The notes beneath the pieces were generated by a model that was given only the letters and a program-made list of their open reading frames with translations, was not told the origin of the DNA and made no database searches. Positions 53,104 to 61,364 of a DNA stretch of 64,000 nt are shown in pieces. This stretch comes from JAGREO01 sp020446285 (GTDB lineage Bacteria; Pseudomonadota; Alphaproteobacteria; Geminicoccales; Geminicoccaceae): contig JAWKVP010000004.1 in NCBI GenBank assembly GCA_041398005.1, positions 310,001-374,000 of the forward strand. The letters run 5' to 3'. Both the position numbers and the translations under genes were made by a program. Numbering within the stretch: position 1 is the first letter of the stretch; every line of letters begins with the position of its first letter.

Positions 53104-54168
53104 TTGCGCAAGAGGACCCTCCCCCTGTACCTGGGTATCTCCCTTCTCGCATCCCAGGCAGCCCTTGCCGCAGATTCCCTCACCGTCGTTTCCTGGGGTG
53201 GCGCCTATACCAAGAGCCAGCTCGAAGCCTATCACAAGCCCTTCACCGAAAAGACCGGTATCACCGTCAACTCGGTCGATTACAATGGCGGTCTCGCCGA
53301 GATCCGCGCCCAGTCCGAAGCCGGCAACGTGACCTGGGACATCATCGATGTCGAGCTGTCGGACGCCGTTCGTGGCTGCGATGAAGGTCTCTTCGCCGAG
53401 ATCGATCCCTCGATCCTCCCGGATGGCGAGGATGGCACACCGGCTGCCGACGACTTCATTGATGGCGCGGTGAACGATTGTTCGATTGGCACCATCGTAT
53501 GGTCGACGGTCTATGCCTATCGTACCGATCAGGTCGGCGACAGCGCACCGGCAACCATCGCTGATTTCTTCGACCTCGAGAAGTTCCCCGGCAAGCGCGG
53601 TTTACGCCGTTCGCCCAAGGTCAATCTCGAATTCGCGCTCATGGCCGATGGCGTGCCGGCCAGTGAGATCTATGACGTGCTCGCCACCGACGAGGGCGTC
53701 GACCGCGCGTTCGCCAAGCTCGACACCATCAAGGACGATGTGATCTGGTGGGAAGCCGGGGCCCAGCCGCCGCAACTCCTTGCCGATGGCGAAGTGGTCA
53801 TGACGACCGCCTACAATGGCCGCCTTTATTCGGCCATCGTCAATGAAGGGCAGCCGATGCAGATCGTCTGGGATGGCCAGATCTGGGATTTCGACCTCTG
53901 GGCCGTACCCGACGAGGCACCCAACAAACAGGCCGCGCTGGATTTCCTCGTCTTTTCGACGGATACCGAGCGCCTCGCCCGCCAGGCCGACTGGATCTCC
54001 TACGGCCCGGTGCGCAAGTCCTCCAATGCCAAGGTCGATCCGAAGGTCCAGCCGCACCTGCCGACCGCACCCGAAAACTTCACCAACGCCCTGCAGAACG
54101 ATTTCGAGTTCTGGGCCGACAATCAGGATGAACTGAACGAACGGTTCACCACCTGGATCGCGAAGTAA
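53104..54168 (+). CDS. periplasmic polyamine-type ABC substrate-binding protein (orphan)
   Basis: A 354-residue PotD/PotF-like binding protein with a Sec signal peptide (1-23, ending QAALA). SLTVVSWGGAYTKSQLEAYH, DIIDVELSDAV and TTAYNGRLYSAI fit the spermidine/putrescine family, though the ligand could be another cationic or small organic compound. The start is TTG 53104, with AAGGAG 8 bases upstream. No permease or ATPase gene is adjacent, so it must pair with a transporter elsewhere. A strong terminator follows its stop. Confidence 0.9.
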   Translation: MRKRTLPLYLGISLLASQAALAADSLTVVSWGGAYTKSQLEAYHKPFTEKTGITVNSVDYNGGLAEIRAQSEAGNVTWDIIDVELSDAVRGCDEGLFAEIDPSILPDGEDGTPAADDFIDGAVNDCSIGTIVWSTVYAYRTDQVGDSAPATIADFFDLEKFPGKRGLRRSPKVNLEFALMADGVPASEIYDVLATDEGVDRAFAKLDTIKDDVIWWEAGAQPPQLLADGEVVMTTAYNGRLYSAIVNEGQPMQIVWDGQIWDFDLWAVPDEAPNKQAALDFLVFSTDTERLARQADWISYGPVRKSSNAKVDPKVQPHLPTAPENFTNALQNDFEFWADNQDELNERFTTWIAK

Positions 54169-54212
54169 CAGGGAAGCCGTTCGGCAAACGGCAGGAAACC
54201 ATCGATTCGAGC

Positions 54213-54249
54213 GGGCCGGATGCACCATGCGGGCATCCGGCCCGTTTTC
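54213..54249 (+). terminator. intrinsic terminator after the binding protein gene
   Basis: A perfect 12-base stem, CGGGCCGGATGC / GCATCCGGCCCG, with a 9-base loop is followed by TTTT. It ends 81 bases after the stop of the binding protein gene and 24 bases before the end of the opposing uxuA gene. Confidence 0.92.
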
Positions 54250-54273
54250 CTTGCTGCTTGCAGGCGGACTGCA

Positions 54274-55338
54274 TCAAAGGCGTTCAACGGCCTGTATACA
54301 GGCGCGCATGTAGCCCAAGGCAAAAGCCATGCCGGCATGCCAGGGTGCGCTACAGTCGAGTGCGGGCGTGTGATCCGGTATGAGAACGCCGTCGTAACCG
54401 CCATCATGCAGCAGGCGCATCATGCGGACCATGTCGATATCGCCCTCGTCGACGAATACTTCGCGATAACAGGGAACGCGGCCCTTGACGTTGCGGAAGT
54501 GGATATAGCCGATACGGTCCTCCGCGAGCCATTTGCGCGCAACTTCATAGACATCAGCGGATGCCATTTCCTGAATCGAGCCAAGGCACAGCTCGATCCG
54601 GTTGGCTGGCGACGGATCGAGAGCAATGAGGCGTTCATAGGCCGCGGGACTGTTGATGCCACGCGCCGCCAGACGCAGGTTTTCGAGCGGCGGGTCGTCC
54701 GGGTGACAGGCCAGTGCGACACCTTCTTCCTCGGCGACCGGCAGCATGTCGGCGAGAAAACGCTCGATCCGCTGCCAGAGTTCATCGGCGGAAATCGCCG
54801 GGACATTGCCCGGCGGCGCATTGCGGTCATAGGTCATGTTCCAGACCATGCCGTTGGGGATGGGTCGGTCAGGGTCGAACTCGCCGATATCCAGCCCGAC
54901 CGACTGCGCACCGGCGCGGGCATAGGGGCCGCGTGTCCAGCCCCATACACCGGCTATCGAGAAATTGTAGCCCATGACCGGAATGCCGGCCTTGCCGATG
55001 CGGCGGATCAGCTGCTTGAGATCCTCGATCTGCGATGCCCGCTTCGGCCCGTCGAGGAGCACATCGTACCAATGTGCCGGGTTGAAATTCTCGAGCGCCG
55101 CTATCTCGAGCCCGTGCTTGCGGGCAAGAACGACCAGACCGTCGAGTTCGTCCTGGCTCCAGAGCGGATCGCCCTCGCAGCTGCCCCAGCCGCCATCGTC
55201 ACCGGACGAGATCGCCAGATCCCGATTGGCAAAATAGTTGGTGAGATGCGCCACGATGTGCGTGCACCCACATTGCCGGGCAAAACGCATCGTCGCGTCA
55301 TCGAGACTTTGCCGGTAGAGACCCAGACCGAGTTTCAT
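54274..55338 (-). CDS. mannonate dehydratase (UxuA-like)
   Basis: A 354-residue TIM-barrel enzyme of the UxuA/xylose-isomerase-like group, expected to dehydrate D-mannonate to 2-keto-3-deoxygluconate. Metal-binding segments are visible: ALACHPDDPP, YIHFRNVKG, and LIPDHTPALD. The residues MGYNFSIAGVWGW are typical of UxuA. E. coli UxuA is 394 residues, so this is a shorter form. It follows modC by 15 bases on the same strand, an unusual placement. No mannonate oxidoreductase is adjacent. Confidence 0.88.
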   Translation of the reverse strand: MKLGLGLYRQSLDDATMRFARQCGCTHIVAHLTNYFANRDLAISSGDDGGWGSCEGDPLWSQDELDGLVVLARKHGLEIAALENFNPAHWYDVLLDGPKRASQIEDLKQLIRRIGKAGIPVMGYNFSIAGVWGWTRGPYARAGAQSVGLDIGEFDPDRPIPNGMVWNMTYDRNAPPGNVPAISADELWQRIERFLADMLPVAEEEGVALACHPDDPPLENLRLAARGINSPAAYERLIALDPSPANRIELCLGSIQEMASADVYEVARKWLAEDRIGYIHFRNVKGRVPCYREVFVDEGDIDMVRMMRLLHDGGYDGVLIPDHTPALDCSAPWHAGMAFALGYMRACIQAVERL

Positions 55339-55353
55339 GCCATACTCCCCGGT

Positions 55354-56466
55354 TTACGGCATGCTATTGGCGCGACAGGCAGATCCGCCGCCAATATCCG
55401 ACACGGCGACAGAGACGGTCTTGATGATGGCGTGAGCCGTCATGCCCGGCTCCAACCCCATCCCGGTTGCCGACCTCCGGGTGATCCGCGCCAACACACG
55501 TCCCGCGGCGGTGTCGAGCGCAACGATGGCGCCGGGGCCATCGCCCGAGTGAACATCATGGATGAGGCCCGGAAGGATATTGAGCGCCGACAACCCCTCC
55601 GGCCGCTCGCGCGACAATATCACGTCATGCGCCGCAATGCGAACGCGCAACGTACTGCCCGGCGCCGCGGCAACACGCGGGAGAAACAGGAGCATACCAC
55701 CCGCATCAAGTTCAGTCAGACCATCGTCATGGTGCCGCGCCACCAGCGCCGTCAGCACCGCGCCCGCCTCTCGTGCACCGGCGGGCAGGACGGAGGGATC
55801 GCCCAGGACTTCCGCTGCCGGCCCCTGCGCCACGACGCGGCCTGCCTCCAGCGCCACGACCGTTGTGGCAAGCCGTGCGACCTCCGAGGCGGAGTGGCTG
55901 ACATAGAGGACCGGCACATTGACCTCGTCCCGCAGCCGCTCGAAATAAGGCAGGATCTCGGCCTTGCGTGCTTCATCCAGAGCCGCGAGCGGCTCGTCGG
56001 CCAGGATCAGACGTGGGGCGGAGAGAAGCGCCCGACCGATGGCGACGCGCTGCTTCTCTCCGCCCGAAAGTGTGCCCGGTCGACGGTTGAGTAGATGGCC
56101 GATGCCCAACAGATCCATGATACGGCCCATGTTCTCGCGCGGGGCGTCCTTCGGTGCGAACCAGGCACCATAGTTCAGGTTCTGCCTGACAGTGAGATGC
56201 GGAAAGAGCCTCCCCTCCTGAAAAATGTAACCCAGCCGGCGGCGGTGGGGTCTGAGGCGGACGCCCTGCGCTGTATCGAGGAGCGTCCAGTCGCTCGAGG
56301 CGATGCGTCCCGACTTCGGCATCAGAAGCCCCGCCACGGCATTGACGATGGTTGTTTTTCCCGACCCCGAGCGACCAAATAGCACCGTTACACCGGGCGG
56401 CGCGCGGAATGCCGCATCGAGCGTGAACTGTTCGAAGGCGTGGCGAACGGCGATCTCCAGCATCAT
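55354..56466 (-). CDS. modC: molybdate ABC transporter ATP-binding protein
   Basis: A 370-residue ATPase. Walker A GRSGSGKTT is at 31-39, the signature is LSGGEKQRVAIG, Walker B is LILADEPLAALD, and the C-terminal molybdate-binding (TOBE) region is at about 290-360. It energises ModB. The start overlaps the modB stop by 4 bases (ATGA), and the first codon is doubled (MM). C-terminal regulatory binding of oxyanion can inhibit related ModC complexes. Confidence 0.96.
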   Translation of the reverse strand: MMLEIAVRHAFEQFTLDAAFRAPPGVTVLFGRSGSGKTTIVNAVAGLLMPKSGRIASSDWTLLDTAQGVRLRPHRRRLGYIFQEGRLFPHLTVRQNLNYGAWFAPKDAPRENMGRIMDLLGIGHLLNRRPGTLSGGEKQRVAIGRALLSAPRLILADEPLAALDEARKAEILPYFERLRDEVNVPVLYVSHSASEVARLATTVVALEAGRVVAQGPAAEVLGDPSVLPAGAREAGAVLTALVARHHDDGLTELDAGGMLLFLPRVAAAPGSTLRVRIAAHDVILSRERPEGLSALNILPGLIHDVHSGDGPGAIVALDTAAGRVLARITRRSATGMGLEPGMTAHAIIKTVSVAVSDIGGGSACRANSMP

Positions 56467-57158
56467 GCGCCCCCAACGCGTGCGGCCACGCGGCGTCCGA
56501 TCATCTCCGACAGGAGAAGCGCGCCCATGGCAACGAAAACAGAAACGATCACGAGTTTCATTGCCGCCGCTTCACCCCCTGGCACTTGCAGGAATGCGTA
56601 GATTGCCGAAGGAATGGTGCGGGTCTGTCCAGGGATGTTGGAAACGAAAGTAATCGTTGCGCCAAACTCGCCCATCGCCTTGGCGAAGGCAAGGATCGCG
56701 CCGGCGATGATCCCCGGCAGAGCCATGGGCAAGGTCACGGTAAGGAAGACCCAAGGCGGCGATGCACCGAGCGTGGCGCTTGCCTGCTCGAGTTTCGGAT
56801 CGATCGCTTCAATCGACAGCCGGATAGCACGAACCATCAACGGAAAGGCCATGACCCCTGCCGCCAGCGCCGCCCCTGTCCAGCGAAAAGCGAAGACGAT
56901 ACCCCAGTCGGAAAGGATGCTGCCAACAGGACCGCGCGTTCCGAGGGTCAGCAGAAGGAGGTAGCCCGTCACTACGGGCGGCAGGATCAGTGGCAGGTGG
57001 ACGAGCCCGTTCAGCAGCTGCTTGCCGGGAAAGCTCCAGCGTGCCAACGCGTATGCTGTGAAGATGCCCGGTGGCAGACTGATCAGTACCGCCCAGAAAG
57101 AAACCCGGAGGGAGAGGGCGACAGCCCTCCACTCCTCTGGACCAAGCCAATCAGTCAT
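56463..57158 (-). CDS. modB: molybdate ABC transporter permease
   Basis: A 231-residue inner-membrane permease with five or six helices and the coupling loop EQASATLGASPPWVFLTVTLP (EAA motif) that contacts ModC. GIFTAYALARWSFPGK and LPPVVTGYLLL match ModB proteins. It lies 3 bases after modA and overlaps modC. Confidence 0.96.
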   Translation of the reverse strand: MTDWLGPEEWRAVALSLRVSFWAVLISLPPGIFTAYALARWSFPGKQLLNGLVHLPLILPPVVTGYLLLLTLGTRGPVGSILSDWGIVFAFRWTGAALAAGVMAFPLMVRAIRLSIEAIDPKLEQASATLGASPPWVFLTVTLPMALPGIIAGAILAFAKAMGEFGATITFVSNIPGQTRTIPSAIYAFLQVPGGEAAAMKLVIVSVFVAMGALLLSEMIGRRVAARVGGA

Positions 57159-57161
57159 GTG

Positions 57162-57935
57162 TTATTCGGCAACAACCACAAAGCCCTGCCGCTCGAAGGC
57201 CGCTCGCGCTTCTGGACCGCGCAGGTAATCAAGGAATTCGGTCTCCGCAGGGAAGTCCCGATTTGCAAGATCTGCCGCCGGATAGACGATGGGCGGGTGA
57301 CTGTCTGCCGGGAAGGTCCCGACGACGGTCACGTTGTCTTCAGCTGCAGCGTCGGTCGCGTAAACGATGCCGAACGGCGCTTCGCCCGTCGCGACAAAGG
57401 CCAATGCGGCACGCACATTGTCGGCTTGCGCCACCTGATCCTCGACTGACGTCCAGATACCGAGGCTTTCGAGCGATGCCTTTCCGTAAATGCCCGCTGG
57501 CACGGAATCGACCAGAGCCATGGCAAGGTGTCCGTCACCCAGCATTCCCGCAAGGTCCATCCCTGGCCCGATCCCGACCGGTGCGGCATTGGTTCCACTG
57601 GCGATCAGAACGATGGAATTGTTCAACAGATCGAACCGCGTGCCTTCTTCGACCAACCCGTCTGCCTCGAGGGTATCCATCCAGCCCTGATTGGCTGAAA
57701 TGAAGATATCGGCAGGAGCACCCTGCTGGATCTGCCGCGCAAGTGCCGACGATCCCGCCAGCGACACCACAAGATCATGGCCCGTGATCGTCTCGAAGTT
57801 CGCTTCCATTTCAGCAAGAGCGTTGGTCATGCTGGCGGCAGCAAAGACATTGATCTCATCGGCATATGACACCATCGGAAGCGCGGTAGCGAAGGTCAGG
57901 ATGGCGGCTGTTTTGGTACGGAATGAACGATACAT
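57162..57935 (-). CDS. modA: periplasmic molybdate-binding protein
   Basis: A 257-residue binding protein with a Sec signal peptide (1-25, ending MVSYA-DE). INVFAAASMTNALAEM and LAGSSALARQIQQGAPADIF contain the Ser residues that hold molybdate or tungstate, and GIVYATDAA carries the conserved Tyr. ATG 57935 is selected for the signal sequence. It is first of modABC and is preceded 67 bases upstream by the modE-like gene on the same strand. Confidence 0.96.
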   Translation of the reverse strand: MYRSFRTKTAAILTFATALPMVSYADEINVFAAASMTNALAEMEANFETITGHDLVVSLAGSSALARQIQQGAPADIFISANQGWMDTLEADGLVEEGTRFDLLNNSIVLIASGTNAAPVGIGPGMDLAGMLGDGHLAMALVDSVPAGIYGKASLESLGIWTSVEDQVAQADNVRAALAFVATGEAPFGIVYATDAAAEDNVTVVGTFPADSHPPIVYPAADLANRDFPAETEFLDYLRGPEARAAFERQGFVVVAE

Positions 57936-58002
57936 GGAGAGATTTCCTACTTTTGATATGGTTTGGCAAACATTTCGCAAGCGATCCCTCATCGGGCAAG
58001 CG

Positions 58003-58386
58003 TTATTTTTCTTCGGAAACATCCCTTAGCATTGACTGTAGCTTGCCAAGCCGCGCGGCACCGGCCTCAGCCATGATATCTTCAAGTTTTCGATAGTTCG
58101 CCAGAACCTCTGCCCCAGCTTCGGTCAGTCTGGCGCCCCCACCCTTGGCGCCCCCGCGAGTCGCGTCGATCAACGGGTTGCGAAATGCTGCGTTCATCTC
58201 TTCAACCAACATCCACGCACGTTTGTAACTCATGGACATCGCACGTCCTGCTGCAGAAATCGATCCAGTTTCCCGGATCAATTCCAGCAGATCGGCCTTG
58301 CCCGGCCCGAGCATGGCATCTTCGCCAAACAAGATGCGGATCCGCAGGCATGGACTGGCAGTGGACTTGGCAGAAGGCTCGGTCAT
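58003..58386 (-). CDS. ModE-like molybdate-responsive regulator, DNA-binding domain only
   Basis: A 127-residue LysR-type winged-helix protein matching the N-terminal half of ModE: LLELIRETGSISAAGRAM, SYKRAWMLVEEMN and RLTEAGAEVLANYRKLE. The C-terminal molybdate-binding (Mop/TOBE) domains of E. coli ModE (262 residues) are absent. Sensing must use another route or protein, as for several alphaproteobacterial short regulators. It probably controls modABC, with which it is co-oriented. I could not identify a clear Mo-box. Confidence 0.88.
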   Translation of the reverse strand: MTEPSAKSTASPCLRIRILFGEDAMLGPGKADLLELIRETGSISAAGRAMSMSYKRAWMLVEEMNAAFRNPLIDATRGGAKGGGARLTEAGAEVLANYRKLEDIMAEAGAARLGKLQSMLRDVSEEK

Positions 58387-58420
58387 GGTTCCAGGTATGT
58401 CAAATCAGGGATACTGCTAG

Positions 58421-58445
58421 CCCATCCTGTGAATGTGAGGATGGG
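58421..58445. repeat. 8-base perfect hairpin upstream of the modE-like gene
   Basis: CCCATCCT and AGGATGGG flank a 9-base loop between the modE-like gene and the transposase relic. There is no adjacent T-run. It may be an insertion-sequence end, an operator or chance; I cannot tell which. Confidence 0.35.
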
Positions 58446-58495
58446 AAATGGGCTGGCGGATATAACCTGAAAGTCTGAATTACCGCAAGAAACGG

Positions 58496-58630
58496 GTGTT
58501 GAAGCCGATCTCGAACGCCTGCCGGACCGACGATAACGTTTTGCCTTTCGAGTTGCCAGCGGTTTGCCACAAGAAGGTTCGTGCCGCTTTCGATGGTGGA
58601 CGGATCAGTTCGGATGGTGGCATGCTGATC
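58496..58630 (+). pseudogene. truncated IS1380-family transposase remnant
   Basis: About 45 codons match the extreme N-terminus of IS1380 transposases: VLPFELPAVCHKKVRAAFDG and then GRISSDGGMLI, the conserved FDGGRxxSDGGxLL block. Homology stops near 58630, after which the frame is antisense to the next gene. The full transposase is over 400 residues, so more than 85 percent is missing and no end repeats are visible. It marks an old insertion between the mod genes and the zincin gene. Confidence 0.75.
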
Positions 58631-58660
58631 CGTAAGTATGCTTATAATCTCAAAGAGGAC

Positions 58661-59059
58661 TCAGCCGAGGCGCCCTTCCATACGTCCGACCTGATCCTCG
58701 TCCATGCCGAGATGGTGACCGATCTCGTGGGTAAGGACGTCAAAGACGACATGTTCGAGCGGACAGGCGCGCTCGCACCATTCGAACAGGATGGGCATCC
58801 GGTAGAGAAAGATCATCTCCGGTTCGACCGGTGCCAGCATGGCGTGACGTTCACCGATGGGTGTGGCCCGGTAGAGACCCGTGAGCTCCAGCGCGTCAGT
58901 GATACCCATTTCGTCGAGCACATGGTCATCGGGCCAGTCCACCACCGTGACCGGCACGTCACCGACGAGGTCGCGGATCTCGCCCGGCAGGGAGGCCAGA
59001 ATCGCCTGACCCATGGCGGCGATCTGGTCAATGGTCGGTGGCAACATGCCGCTCTTCAT
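58661..59059 (-). CDS. small zincin-family metallopeptidase
   Basis: A 132-residue single-domain protein of the bacterial zincin family (PF06262 type). The motif HEIGHHLGMDED lies at 111-122, with His111, His115 and a downstream His or Asp as likely zinc ligands and Glu112 catalytic. No signal peptide or membrane segment is present. Substrates of this family are not well known. The start overlaps the rluC stop (ATGA), which makes it the last gene of the rpoA-proximal cluster, next to the transposase relic. Met5 is an alternative start. Confidence 0.88.
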   Translation of the reverse strand: MKSGMLPPTIDQIAAMGQAILASLPGEIRDLVGDVPVTVVDWPDDHVLDEMGITDALELTGLYRATPIGERHAMLAPVEPEMIFLYRMPILFEWCERACPLEHVVFDVLTHEIGHHLGMDEDQVGRMEGRLG

Positions 59060-60024
59060 GCCTCACCGTCCCAATCGGCGATACGCGAGAAGGGCAACGT
59101 CTCGGCGGAAAGACCGAGCCAGGCGAGGCCCTTGCGGAAATGACCGGGAGGGTCGGCCGTGATCGAAATCGGAGGACGGCCGATACGCGGCAGCTGTATT
59201 TCGCGCGCATGCAGCATCAGTCCCGAAGGTGCGGTCGTCGGCGACTCGGCGCCATATTTGAAATCCCCGAGAATGGGCGTGCCGACGGCCTGCATGTGCG
59301 CGCGAAGCTGGTGGGTCCGGCCTGTGAGCGGCATGAGCCCGACCCAGGAACCGACCTTTCCCGAGCGGGCGATGACCCGAAAATCGGTTCTTGCACGACG
59401 CGCGTCGACGGCCTCGGAGCTCATCCGCTCGCGCCCGGGCGGTCCGGACTTGCCGAGACGAAGGTCGATCAACCCCTCATTGCGTTCAGGCTTCCCGAGT
59501 ACGATCGCCCAGTAGAGCTTCCGCACCTCATGCCCCTGAAAGGCATGCATCAGCTCGCGGGCAACGGCCGCATTGCGAGCAAGTACGAGGACACCGCTCG
59601 TATCACGATCGAGACGGTGGACAAGACGCGGTCGTTCGCCCTTTTCCGCGAGTCCACCGAGCATCCCGTCGACATGACGGACGGTTTTCGAGCCGCCCTG
59701 CACGGCAAGGCCGGCAGGCTTGTCCAGTACGATCACATCCTCGTCTTCATGGATGACGAGCGAACGGATGAACATGCGGTCGCGCTCATCGGCAACCGGC
59801 CTGTCGCGCACGGGCGCAACCGCCAGCGGAGGAATGCGTACACTCTGCCCCTCGCTGACCCGGTCCCCCGCCTTCACCCGCTTGCCGTCAAGGCGAAACT
59901 GGCCCGTGCGCATGAGTTTCTGCAACTGGACATGATTCAGACCGGGGAATCGCTTCTTCACCCAGCGATCGAAACGCTGATCGCCCTCACCCCGCGCAAT
60001 CTCCACGGTCTGCACGCCACTCAT
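59056..60024 (-). CDS. rluC: RluC-type 23S rRNA pseudouridine synthase
   Basis: A 322-residue enzyme. An N-terminal S4 RNA-binding domain (about 15-65) precedes the RluA-fold catalytic domain, whose nucleophile is Asp139 in HRLDRDTSG. LPLTGRTHQLRAHM is also diagnostic. RluC modifies 23S rRNA positions equivalent to 955, 2504 and 2580. RluD and other relatives look similar, but the gene order favours RluC. The start overlaps the rarA stop (ATGA). Confidence 0.92.
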   Translation of the reverse strand: MSGVQTVEIARGEGDQRFDRWVKKRFPGLNHVQLQKLMRTGQFRLDGKRVKAGDRVSEGQSVRIPPLAVAPVRDRPVADERDRMFIRSLVIHEDEDVIVLDKPAGLAVQGGSKTVRHVDGMLGGLAEKGERPRLVHRLDRDTSGVLVLARNAAVARELMHAFQGHEVRKLYWAIVLGKPERNEGLIDLRLGKSGPPGRERMSSEAVDARRARTDFRVIARSGKVGSWVGLMPLTGRTHQLRAHMQAVGTPILGDFKYGAESPTTAPSGLMLHAREIQLPRIGRPPISITADPPGHFRKGLAWLGLSAETLPFSRIADWDGEA

Positions 60025-61364
60025 GACGATTTTCTCGCCCGAAGTTCGCCGAGTTCTTCCAGACGCTCCCTGAGAGACGCTTCGAATCCTTCCTCGGTCG
60101 GCAGATAGTAACGTTCGCGTTTCATGTCGTTCGGGAAATAGTTCTGACCGGAAAACCGGTCAGGCTCGTCATGATCGTAGCGATAGCCCTTGCCGTAGCC
60201 GATCTCCTTCATGAGCCTCGTTGGTGCATTGAGGATATGGTCGGGCGGCATGAGCGAGCCGTTTTCCTTCGCGGAGGCCATGGCGTGCTTCATGGCCATA
60301 TAGACCGCGTTCGACTTGGGAGCGAGGGCGAGTTCGACGACACATTGACCAAGCATCAGTTCTCCCTCCGGCGATCCGAGCCGCTCATATGCCTCCACAG
60401 CGTCGAGAGCACGACCCACGGCATCCGGGTCGGCAAGACCGATATCCTCGCTTGCCATGCGCACGAGCCGCCGGCCGATGAAGCGCGGATCCTCCCCGCC
60501 CTGCAACATGCGGCAAAACCAGTAGAGAGCCGCATCGGGATCGCTGCCGCGAATGGATTTGTGCAGGGCTGACACAAGATTGTAATGCGCTTCATATTGC
60601 CGATCGTAGACCGGCATCCGCCGCTGCAGGACGGCCGCAAGCGCCATACTGTCGAGCACCGGTTCTGCCGGCAGGTCGAGAATGCTCTCCAGCATGTTGA
60701 ACAGATAGCGCCCGTCACCATCGGCAAGTTCGGCAAGACGTGCCCGGGCTTCCGGATCGACAGGCAGTCGACAGTCGAGCGTTTCCTCGGCACGCAGGAT
60801 CAACGCCTCGAGCGCCCGTGTCGACAGGCGATCCATCACGACCACATGACAGCGGGATATCAGCGCCGGATTGAGTGCGAAGGAGGGATTTTCCGTCGTC
60901 GCGCCGACCAGTGTGACCGTACCGTCCTCGACCTCGTGCAGGAGACCATCCTGTTGCGCCTTGTTGTAACGGTGGATTTCATCGATGAACAGGATCGGCC
61001 GGCCGCCGCGCGCGCGCATCTTGCGTGCATCCTGAAAGGCCTTGCGCAGGTCGGCGACCCCCGAAAGAACGGCCGAGAGAGGAATGAGGAATTCGCCGAC
61101 CTCATGTGCGAGCAGCCGTGCAAGCGTTGTCTTGCCGCAGCCGGGCGGCCCCCAGAGGATGATCGAGGAGAGGCGCCCGCGCTCCAGCATGCGCTGCAGC
61201 GGCCCGCCGCCTTCGAGGATCTTCTCCTGCCCGACGAGCTCGGCAAGTCTTGACGGACGAAGGCGTTCCGCAAGCGGCACCGCCTCTCCCGTTTCCGCAC
61301 GCCGGTCATGTTGTTGACGACCCTGTCCCGGCCCGTCAGGCCCGTTGCCGAAGAGATCGTTCAT
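60021..61364 (-). CDS. rarA: replication-associated recombination protein A (MgsA/RarA)
   Basis: A 447-residue AAA+ ATPase related to clamp loaders and acting at stalled replication forks. Walker A GPPGCGKTT lies near residue 72, Walker B ILFIDEIHR near 125, sensor 1 is GATTENPS, and the C-terminal region contains EDIGLADPDA and YKYDHD-like YRYDHDEPD. E. coli RarA is 447 residues. The start shares a base with the protease stop (TGATG). Confidence 0.96.
   Translation of the reverse strand: MNDLFGNGPDGPGQGRQQHDRRAETGEAVPLAERLRPSRLAELVGQEKILEGGGPLQRMLERGRLSSIILWGPPGCGKTTLARLLAHEVGEFLIPLSAVLSGVADLRKAFQDARKMRARGGRPILFIDEIHRYNKAQQDGLLHEVEDGTVTLVGATTENPSFALNPALISRCHVVVMDRLSTRALEALILRAEETLDCRLPVDPEARARLAELADGDGRYLFNMLESILDLPAEPVLDSMALAAVLQRRMPVYDRQYEAHYNLVSALHKSIRGSDPDAALYWFCRMLQGGEDPRFIGRRLVRMASEDIGLADPDAVGRALDAVEAYERLGSPEGELMLGQCVVELALAPKSNAVYMAMKHAMASAKENGSLMPPDHILNAPTRLMKEIGYGKGYRYDHDEPDRFSGQNYFPNDMKRERYYLPTEEGFEASLRERLEELGELRARKSS

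Noticed and set aside
59038..60108. A 356-codon plus-strand frame over rluC
   Set aside because: Antisense to a well-defined pseudouridine synthase.
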